From contig NZ_KK073872.1 in assembly GCF_000585335.1 (NCBI RefSeq), positions 192,001-256,000 of the forward strand: a stretch of DNA of 64,000 nucleotides, written 5' to 3'. The position numbers were made by a program, and so were the translations under genes. Under the pieces are notes generated by a model. The model ran no database searches. It was not told where the DNA came from and saw only the letters and a list, made by a program, of their open reading frames with translations. Position 1 is the stretch's first letter, and each line of letters begins with the position of its first letter. Of the stretch, positions 25,586-32,250 are shown in pieces. The stretch comes from Cloacibacillus evryensis DSM 19522 (GTDB lineage Bacteria; Synergistota; Synergistia; Synergistales; Synergistaceae).

Positions 25586-26457
25586 TGCAAAGTCTCCCCT
25601 TCCTCTCCGCCCTCGGGCTGGAGCCTCAATATCTCAAGAAGCCCGTCGCCGGTGCCGATGACGGGCGGGTTCTCGCTGACGATCGTATGAGGCTTCGCGC
25701 CGCCCTCGATCGGGCGCGCCTTCCATATATAATATTTCTTTCCCGCCAGCTCTGTAAAGGCCCCCGGGAAAGGATGCGTCACCGCACGTATAAGATTATA
25801 AATCTCCTCGGCGCTTTTGGACCAGTCTATCTTGCCGTCTTCCGGGCGGCGGCGTCCGAAGCAGGTCGCCGCCGATTCGTCCTGCGGGCGGCGCGGCGCG
25901 CTCCCGGCCTCAAGCTCCGGCAGCCGGCGCGCGACTATCTGCCGCGCGGCCTCCGCCACCTTCATGAAGACGTCGTAGGCCGTGTCGGTGAACTCTATCG
26001 GCACCGCCTGCCGGTCGACGATGTCGCCGCGGTCGGCCTTTTCCGTCATTACGTGGAGCGTCGCGCCCGTCTCCCTTTCGCCGTTGAGGACGGCCCAGTT
26101 GACGCAGGCGCGTCCGCGGTATTTCGGCAGCAGCGCCCCGTGGAGGTTGTAGGCCCCGAGGCGCGGCGCGTCGAGCACCGCCTTCGGTATCAGTGCGCGG
26201 TAGTAGAAAGATAAGACGAGCTCCGGCGCGAGGGAATTGAAATATTCGATCTCATCCGCCTCAAGCTTTTTCGGCGTGCGCACGGGGATGCCGTTTTTTT
26301 CGGCGATCTCTTTAACGGAGCGGAACCAGATATTCTCGTGAGGGTCGTCCTCGTGCGTGAAGACGGCGGCGACGTTCGCGCCGTCTTTTATCAGCTCTTC
26401 AAGGCAGAGGCAGCCGACCTCGCTGTAGGCGAAGATGACGGTCCTAGGCCTGGTCAT
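25582..26457 (-). CDS. UDP-4-amino-4-deoxy-L-arabinose formyltransferase (transferase half of ArnA) as a separate protein
   Basis: Formyltransferase-fold protein of 291 residues equal to the N-terminal half of E. coli ArnA; it formylates UDP-L-Ara4N with 10-formyl-THF. The catalytic Asn-x-His is in GAYNLHGALLPKYRGRACVN, and the catalytic Asp is in TEKADRGDIVDRQ. It is complete: the short C-terminal OB-like part (WKARPIEGG) is present and the frame ends by 4-bp overlap with the decarboxylase gene. Its start overlaps the end of arnC by 14 bp. Confidence 0.92.
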   Translation of the reverse strand: MTRPRTVIFAYSEVGCLCLEELIKDGANVAAVFTHEDDPHENIWFRSVKEIAEKNGIPVRTPKKLEADEIEYFNSLAPELVLSFYYRALIPKAVLDAPRLGAYNLHGALLPKYRGRACVNWAVLNGERETGATLHVMTEKADRGDIVDRQAVPIEFTDTAYDVFMKVAEAARQIVARRLPELEAGSAPRRPQDESAATCFGRRRPEDGKIDWSKSAEEIYNLIRAVTHPFPGAFTELAGKKYYIWKARPIEGGAKPHTIVSENPPVIGTGDGLLEILRLQPEGGEEGETLQ

Positions 26458-27406
26458 CGTGCTCGAAGATCTTTCTCACCGAATAACGCGGGCGTTTGCT
26501 CACCTCGCGGTAGATGCGGCCGATATACTCGCCGATGATGCCGAGCGAGAAGAGCGTGATGCTGCCGATGACGAACTGGGAGGCCTCGAATGCCTGTTCG
26601 AGGAAGAGCTGCCAGGTGCCGACGCCGAGGAAGAGGCGGCGGGCGAACATATAAAAGAGCAGCAGAAAGGAGATCACCGAGAGCAGCATGCCGGCCATCG
26701 TCACGAGCTGCAGCGGCACGAGCGAAAAGCTCGTCATCAGGTCGAAATTGAGGCGTATCAGCTGGAAGAGTCCGTACTTGGATTCTCCAAGCTCGCGCTC
26801 GCGGTGCGCGACGGGTATCTCTATGGGGTTGACGGCGAACTTCTGCGCGAGCGCGGGGATGAAGGTCGTCGATTCCTGACTGTGGTTGATGATGTCGATG
26901 ATGCGCCGGTCATAGCCGCGCAGCATGCAGCCGTAGTCGCGTATTTTAAGCTTCGCGATGCGGTTGGTGAGCTTGTTGATGAACTTCGAGGCGACCTTGC
27001 GGAAGATCGGGTCCCGGCGGCCGACGCGGTACGTGCCGACGACGTCGTGCCCCTCGTCCATCTGTTTGATGATGTTCGGTATCTCCGAGGGCGGGTTCTG
27101 CAGGTCGGCGTCGAGCGTGATGATCTTGCCGCCGCGCGCGTGGTCGAAGCCCGCCATGATCGCCATGTGCTGTCCGAAATTCGCGCCGAGGTCGATCACG
27201 CGCATCTCCGGGTGAAGCCGGTAAAAGTCGTAAAGTATCCCCATCGTCGCGTCGCGGCTGCCGTCGTTGATGAAAATCACCTCGAAGCTTCGCCCGAGGT
27301 TCTCCATCACGGGCCAAAGCTCCTCGAAGAGCTTGTGCAGCGATTCCTCCTCATTGTAGGCGGGGATGACGATCGAGACCTCAACCGCCTTCGCCGCCTC
27401 TAACAT
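26444..27406 (-). CDS. arnC: Undecaprenyl-phosphate 4-deoxy-4-formamido-L-arabinose transferase
   Basis: GT2-family inner-membrane glycosyltransferase of about 320 residues that loads the formylated sugar onto undecaprenyl phosphate. The GT-A domain starts SIVIPAYNEEESLHKLFEEL, has LDADLQNPPSEIP as the metal-binding region, and two C-terminal transmembrane helices (about residues 230-255 and 265-290). The true start is ATG 27406, preceded by AGAGAGG with seven bases spacing; the open frame upstream overlaps arnB and is a shadow. It overlaps the end of arnB by 7 bp. Confidence 0.93.
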   Translation of the reverse strand: MLEAAKAVEVSIVIPAYNEEESLHKLFEELWPVMENLGRSFEVIFINDGSRDATMGILYDFYRLHPEMRVIDLGANFGQHMAIMAGFDHARGGKIITLDADLQNPPSEIPNIIKQMDEGHDVVGTYRVGRRDPIFRKVASKFINKLTNRIAKLKIRDYGCMLRGYDRRIIDIINHSQESTTFIPALAQKFAVNPIEIPVAHRERELGESKYGLFQLIRLNFDLMTSFSLVPLQLVTMAGMLLSVISFLLLFYMFARRLFLGVGTWQLFLEQAFEASQFVIGSITLFSLGIIGEYIGRIYREVSKRPRYSVRKIFEHDDQA

Positions 27407-28563
27407 CCGCACACCTCTCTTATCGCCGCCGCCGCGTCGCGCGCGTCGCCGTCCGTCATCGCGGGGAAGAGCGGCAGCGAGACGATGCGGTCGGAGACAT
27501 ATTCCGCCTCCGGCAGATCGCCGCGGTCCATGCCCGTCACCTCGCGGTAGCAGGTAAAGAGGTGCAGCGCCTGATAGTGCAGCGCCGTGCCGATGTTGCG
27601 CTCCTTCATGCGCGCCATGAATTCGTCGCGGGAGAAGCCGAGACGGTCGATATCGACGAAGGGCGTGAAAATGTGCCACGAATGCTCATACTCCCACGGC
27701 GCGCGCCGGGGCAGGATCAGCCCCTTCACGCCGGCGAGCTCGCGCAGGTAGAAGGCGGCCAGCTCCGCGCGGCGGCGGTTGAACTCCGGCAGCTCCCTCA
27801 TCTGTGAATTGCCGATCGCCGCCTGGATGTCCATCATCGTGTATTTAAGGCCGGGGAAGAAAATGTCATAATTGGCGCTGCCCTTCGCCGCGTAGCGGTT
27901 CCAGGCGCCCTTGGACATGCCGTTCTGGCGCAGCACCATGATCTTCTCCGCGAGCTCCTCGTCGCCGGTGCAGATCATGCCGCCCTCGCCCGTGGTGATG
28001 TTTTTAGTCGGGTGGAAGCTGAAGACCGACAGCCGCCGCGCGCCGCGGTCCGCGCCGATCCGGCGCCCCTTATATGACGCTCCGAGCGCGTGCGCCGCGT
28101 CCTCGACTATCGCGAGGCCGTGCGCCCCGGCGATCGCCTCGATCTTGTCCATATCGCAGGGCATCCCCGCGAAATGGACCGGGATCACCGCCTTCGTCGC
28201 CTTCGTCACCGCGCGTTCGATATTTTCCGGCACGATGTCGAGCGTCTCCCTGTCGATATCGGCGAAGACCGGCTTCGCGCCCGTGAAGAGGATCGCGTTC
28301 ACCGTCGCCGCGAAGGTCATCGGCGTCGTGATCACCTCGTCGCCGGGGCCGAGGCCGAGCGCCATCAGCGCGCAGTGCAGCCCCGCGGTGGCGGAGTTTA
28401 CCGAGAGCGCGTAGCTCGCGCCCGTATATTTTGCGAAAGTTTCCTCAAAGCGTATCGTCTTCGGTCCCATCGCAAGCCAGCCGCTGCGGATAGAATCCGC
28501 GACGTCGGATATCGCCTCTTCGCTGACGCTTGGTTTGGCGAAGGGCAAAAATTCTTTTCTCAT
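27400..28563 (-). CDS. arnB: UDP-4-amino-4-deoxy-L-arabinose--oxoglutarate aminotransferase
   Basis: PLP enzyme of about 387 residues of the DegT/DnrJ/EryC1 family that aminates UDP-Ara4O using glutamate. The N-terminus FLPFAKPSVSEEAISDVADS is typical, and the PLP lysine is in VFSFHPTKNITTGEGGMI. The start ATG 28563 overlaps the arnT stop by 4 bp, and GGAGG lies about ten bases upstream. The upstream in-frame extension to 28710 overlaps arnT coding sequence and is rejected. Confidence 0.94.
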   Translation of the reverse strand: MRKEFLPFAKPSVSEEAISDVADSIRSGWLAMGPKTIRFEETFAKYTGASYALSVNSATAGLHCALMALGLGPGDEVITTPMTFAATVNAILFTGAKPVFADIDRETLDIVPENIERAVTKATKAVIPVHFAGMPCDMDKIEAIAGAHGLAIVEDAAHALGASYKGRRIGADRGARRLSVFSFHPTKNITTGEGGMICTGDEELAEKIMVLRQNGMSKGAWNRYAAKGSANYDIFFPGLKYTMMDIQAAIGNSQMRELPEFNRRRAELAAFYLRELAGVKGLILPRRAPWEYEHSWHIFTPFVDIDRLGFSRDEFMARMKERNIGTALHYQALHLFTCYREVTGMDRGDLPEAEYVSDRIVSLPLFPAMTDGDARDAAAAIREVCGC

Positions 28564-30254
28564 TTTGTCGGCTCCTCCCTGTAGAAGAGAATCACATATT
28601 TTCCGCGTTCTATCTTTTCCGCCGTTCCCGTGTCGCCGCGGGGGAATAACTCCTCGAAACGGCCTCCATTTTTCACAACCAGTATAAAGCGTTTTTCCCT
28701 CGCGTGCCACTGCCGCATAAACTCTTCCTTTGAAAGAAACCAGCCTTCGCCCTCCGGGCGCTTTGAACCGTACTCAAGCGGCTGCTTCGATCCGTACTCA
28801 AGCTCGCCCGGGTTCCCGACGAGCATCACGCGCTGCCCCGTATAAAATGGTATGCCCTGCAGCACCTCGTCGTAGGCGACGATCACATCTCCGGGCTTTC
28901 TCTCTTTGATTATCACCTCGGAGACCTCTTTCATGGTACGCATGGGGGCCACGATATTATAAACATCCTGCAGCCCGGAGATGAAAAGCACCGAGCAGAG
29001 AATGAGCGCGCGAACAGCCTCCTTATATCTTTTGCCTCCGCGCGAGGTATAATACCAGACCACCGCCGGCATCCCAATGAGGCCGAAGCCGGCCTTGACG
29101 GCGATCGGCCAGGCCTGCGCGGGGCTTGCGTGCTCCCCGAAGGCGGGATAGATTATCAGCCCCGCGCCGAGCAGTCCGCTCGTCAGCGCCAGCGTGAGCG
29201 GTACATATCCGTGCCACTCCCTGTCCCTGGCCATCCTCACGATATCCGCCCCGATCAGGATCGCGAGCGGCGGCAGGCAGGGGACGATGTAGGGGATCAG
29301 CTTGGAATCAGAGAAAGAGAAAAATAGAAAAATCACGGCGAACCAGAGCGCCAGATAGATGCCGGCGCGTTTTTCCTCCGCTCCCTCCGGCGAGCGCGCG
29401 ACGCTCTTCTTGCTGAAGAGGGCGAAAAAGAAAGCCGTCCAGGGAACGAGGCCGAGCGGGATCATCGGGAAGAAGAACCAGAAGGGTTCATAGCGGTGGT
29501 GCATCTTCGTCGCGTAACGCAGGAAATGCTCCTGAATGAAGAAAAAGCGGAAAAAATCGGGATTATCGCGGCAGACCAGATAGAACCACGGCACGCTCAC
29601 CGCGAAAAAGAGGACTATCCCCGGCAGATAGAGCGGCTTATAAAAAAGCTTCCATTGCTTTGTGAAGATAATGTAAAAAAAGATCACCGCGCCCGGCAGC
29701 ACCACGCCGATAAGCCCCTTCGTCAGCAGCGCCATCGCGCAGGCGAAATAGAAAAGCAGATAATACTTTTTTTCTTCCTTGACGTGCGCGGCGTAGAAAG
29801 AGGCGAAGGCGAGCGTGAGGAAAAAAGAGAGCGGCATATCCGTGATATTGATCGTGCCGATCGCGAAATAGAGCAGCGAAGTCGCCGTCACCACCCCCGC
29901 GATAAAGCCGGCGATCCGCCCGTAAATAAAGGCCCCGAGCATCCCCGTCGCCAGCGCCCCCGCGAGCGCGCAGAGCGCCGTGCCGATACGCGCGGCAAAT
30001 TCGTTCTGCCCGAAGATATGGAAGCTGGCGGCGTTCATCCAATAGAGAAAGACGGGCTTTTCAAAATATTTTACGTAGTTCAGCATCGGCGTGATGTAAT
30101 TGCCGGATTCGATCATCTCGCGCGGTATCTCCGCGTAGCGTCCCTCGTCGGGCTCCATCAGCGGGTAAGAGCCGAGCGGGACTATATACAGGAGGACCAG
30201 CGCCGCGGCGATGGCGATAAAGAAAATATTCCGTTTTGAGATGGATGAAAGCAT
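28560..30254 (-). CDS. arnT: Lipid A 4-amino-4-deoxy-L-arabinosyltransferase
   Basis: GT83/PMT-type inner-membrane enzyme of 564 residues with about twelve transmembrane segments. It moves L-Ara4N from undecaprenyl phosphate to lipid A in the periplasm, lowering negative charge and giving resistance to polymyxin and cationic peptides. The periplasmic acidic motif LMEPDEGRYAEIPREMIESG near residue 30 and FEKPVFLYWMNAASF are conserved with ArnT. It is the first gene of the operon here, whereas in enterobacteria arnT comes late. The closest alternative is another ArnT-like glycosyltransferase, but the complete arn set argues for ArnT. Confidence 0.92.
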   Translation of the reverse strand: MLSSISKRNIFFIAIAAALVLLYIVPLGSYPLMEPDEGRYAEIPREMIESGNYITPMLNYVKYFEKPVFLYWMNAASFHIFGQNEFAARIGTALCALAGALATGMLGAFIYGRIAGFIAGVVTATSLLYFAIGTINITDMPLSFFLTLAFASFYAAHVKEEKKYYLLFYFACAMALLTKGLIGVVLPGAVIFFYIIFTKQWKLFYKPLYLPGIVLFFAVSVPWFYLVCRDNPDFFRFFFIQEHFLRYATKMHHRYEPFWFFFPMIPLGLVPWTAFFFALFSKKSVARSPEGAEEKRAGIYLALWFAVIFLFFSFSDSKLIPYIVPCLPPLAILIGADIVRMARDREWHGYVPLTLALTSGLLGAGLIIYPAFGEHASPAQAWPIAVKAGFGLIGMPAVVWYYTSRGGKRYKEAVRALILCSVLFISGLQDVYNIVAPMRTMKEVSEVIIKERKPGDVIVAYDEVLQGIPFYTGQRVMLVGNPGELEYGSKQPLEYGSKRPEGEGWFLSKEEFMRQWHAREKRFILVVKNGGRFEELFPRGDTGTAEKIERGKYVILFYREEPTK

Positions 30255-30558
30255 ATATGACCGTACCTTTCTCTGCCGTTACAAAATATCTGGCGTATTT
30301 TACATTCAAAATCGTCATTTCTATACAACTTTAAAACTATATCATATACGGCGCGGCAAATGTTTAAGAGAATATTAAACGGCGCGGCCAAATGTAACGG
30401 TAATGTAAAAATACCGCCTGGGGCTCACACGTTACCTTCGCCGAAGCGGCCGGCCGCAGAGGAAATTATAAACTCCCAGGTACAACAAAAGTACAACAAA
30501 AAGAGGAGGCGTCAGCCTCCCCTCAGTTGAGCGGTCATTGATAGCTTCTATAACTTTA
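30255..30558 (-). promoter_or_regulatory. Upstream region of the arn operon
   Basis: About 300 bp including a terminator at its far end. On the plus strand TGTAA occurs at 30393-30397 and again at 30404-30408, an 11-bp direct repeat of the kind bound by OmpR/PhoB-family regulators, about 140 bp from the arnT start. The region between it and arnT is AT-rich and should hold the promoter, but I cannot fix the boxes. Confidence 0.4.
30498..30520 (-). terminator. Terminator of the uracil/xanthine permease gene
   Basis: Stem GGAGGC/GCCTCC with a four-base loop (30505-30520) followed on the minus strand by TCTTTTTG, about 40 bp after the stop at 30559. Confidence 0.7.
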
Positions 30559-31974
30559 TTATGCCTTCGGTTTCTTTACATTCTCCTGCGCCTCTTCGAT
30601 GCCGCTGAGGATGCCGCGCTCGCTCGGCGTGCCGGGGACGAGGTTGTCGCAGATCGCCGCGAGTATCCCCGCGACCGCCATCGGCGTCTTAAGGACGGCC
30701 CATATCATACCGCCGAAGGTCGTGCCGAAAAGTCCCGTGAAAAGCGCCTGATTCGGTTCCACCCATCCGGGGAGGCCGAGCGCCATCAGGAAGGCGAAGC
30801 CGACGATGAGCACGTTGCGCTGGCTGCCCATATCGGCGCGCATGAGGTTCTGGATGCCGAGAGCGCCGATCGTGCCGAAGAGCGTGATATAGGCGCCGCC
30901 GATGACCGGCGAGGGCATCGTGGCGATCAGCGCGCCGAGCTTGCCGATCAGCGAAAGCAGGATCAGGATCACCGCGCCGGCGCGCACGACATGGCGGCTC
31001 GCGACGCCCGTGAGGCCGATAAGGCCGATATTTTCCGTGTACGAAGTAGTGCCGACCGAGCCGAGTATCCCCGAAAGCGCGCAGCACATGCCCTCCGCGC
31101 CGATGCCGCGGTTTATCTGCTCCGGCGTCGGGTCGTCGATGCCCGCCGCGTAGGAGCAGTTATGATAGTCGCCGATCGATTCGATCATCACGCAGAAAAA
31201 GCCCGCGGCGATCGCGCCGACCGCGAGGCCCGAGAACTTAGGCACGCCCCAGGGCATGAACAGCCTGTAGCGGAGCCACGGCGCGTCATAGACGCTCTGG
31301 AGGTTGATATAGGCGGGATGGCCCGGCGCGAAGACGCCGCTCACGGAGAGCGCGAGACAGAGCAGATAGGCGATCACGATCGAGCCGAGCACGGCGAAAA
31401 TATTGAAATACTTGTTCTTAGAGACGAGGCTGAAGAAAAAGACCATCACGACGACGAGCAGCGAGACGGGCCAGAAATTCGCCGCGTTGAACTGGATCGC
31501 CGTCGGCGCGAGCGAAAAACCGATCGCCATGATCGTCGGGCCGATGACGACGGGGGTGATGATCTTCCTGATGCGGCCGATAAGCTTGCTGTAACCGAGC
31601 AGCGAGAGCACGATGCCGCCTACGACGAGCGCGCCGCCGACATACTGCATGATCACGTCGGGGCCGAGGCTCTTATAGGCGCCGATGATCGTCATGATGG
31701 GGGGAATAAAGCTGAAGCTGGAGCCCTGCACGATCGGCAGCCCCGAGCCGAGCTTCGGGTGTGTCTGGATGAGCGTGGCTATACCCATGCTGAAATAGAC
31801 GCAGCCGATGAAAGCGCCGATCTGCTGTGTAGTCATGCCCATCGCGGGGCCGAAGATGAGGGGGACGAGGGTGGTCGCTCCGAAAAGCGTGAGAACATGC
31901 TGCGCGCCGGCAAGAATAAGTATCGGCGTCGGCGGACGGTCGTCGATCCCGTAAATCAGTTTTTTCTTAGCCAT
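30559..31974 (-). CDS. NCS2-family uracil/xanthine permease
   Basis: Inner-membrane nucleobase symporter of about 471 residues and fourteen hydrophobic segments. It has the classical ILAGAQHVLTLFGATTLVP opening with the QH motif, GLPIVQGSSFSFIPP, and the NCS2 signature TSYTENIGLIGLTGVASRH near residue 320. ATG 31974 has GGAGGTG six bases upstream and is preferred to the longer frame from 32013. Single-gene unit with its own terminator. The substrate (uracil, xanthine or uric acid) is not certain. Confidence 0.92.
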   Translation of the reverse strand: MAKKKLIYGIDDRPPTPILILAGAQHVLTLFGATTLVPLIFGPAMGMTTQQIGAFIGCVYFSMGIATLIQTHPKLGSGLPIVQGSSFSFIPPIMTIIGAYKSLGPDVIMQYVGGALVVGGIVLSLLGYSKLIGRIRKIITPVVIGPTIMAIGFSLAPTAIQFNAANFWPVSLLVVVMVFFFSLVSKNKYFNIFAVLGSIVIAYLLCLALSVSGVFAPGHPAYINLQSVYDAPWLRYRLFMPWGVPKFSGLAVGAIAAGFFCVMIESIGDYHNCSYAAGIDDPTPEQINRGIGAEGMCCALSGILGSVGTTSYTENIGLIGLTGVASRHVVRAGAVILILLSLIGKLGALIATMPSPVIGGAYITLFGTIGALGIQNLMRADMGSQRNVLIVGFAFLMALGLPGWVEPNQALFTGLFGTTFGGMIWAVLKTPMAVAGILAAICDNLVPGTPSERGILSGIEEAQENVKKPKA

Positions 31975-32083
31975 GTTGCACCTCCGTAAAAATTTTTTTG
32001 CAATCGGTTGCAAAATTATGCCGCAAAATATTATAGGGGATTTTGCGTAAAATGGCTAGTGCCGGGTAATTTTGGAGGAAGGG

Positions 32084-32115
32084 TAAATCGCTGTTTATCT
32101 TTAACTTCCAATCGT
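32084..32115. repeat. Solo RPT2-type tip next to RPT1 copy 1
   Basis: TAAATCGCTGTTTATCTT followed by about ten bases and AATCGTG leads directly into RPT1. The same lead-in sequence is found at the end of RPT2 near 43524-43555, so this is a partial or solo copy. Confidence 0.6.
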
Positions 32116-32246
32116 GTAAATCGGCGTTTAGACGTGCCGGATGCTAAATAACTTGCCCTCTGAGTACCGGAGCCGTATTGGTCATACGGCGAGGACACTC
32201 AGAGGGCAAGTTATGACGCAGACGGCGCGTATAAACGCCGATTTAC
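32116..32246 (-). repeat. RPT1 copy 1: inverted-tip element with long hairpin
   Basis: 131 bp. Perfect 15-bp tips GTAAATCGGCGTTTA (32116-32130) and its complement (32232-32246). Inside is a perfect 18-bp stem ATAACTTGCCCTCTGAGT (32148-32165) with 32197-32214, capped by CCGTAT/ATACGG (32173-32189). It begins 4 bp after the stop of the patatin gene. Read in that gene's direction the hairpin is followed by TTATTT, so it can end that transcript. Confidence 0.9.
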
Positions 32247-32250
32247 AGGT

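Noticed and set aside
27407-27679. N-terminal extension of arnC
   Set aside because: It lies wholly inside arnB in another frame, and the true start at 27406 has a good ribosome site.
32116-32246. RPT1 as an integron attC site
   Set aside because: It has inverted tips and a variable paired arm, but no GTTRRRY/RYYYAAC boxes, no cassette genes bounded by it, and no integron integrase in the window.
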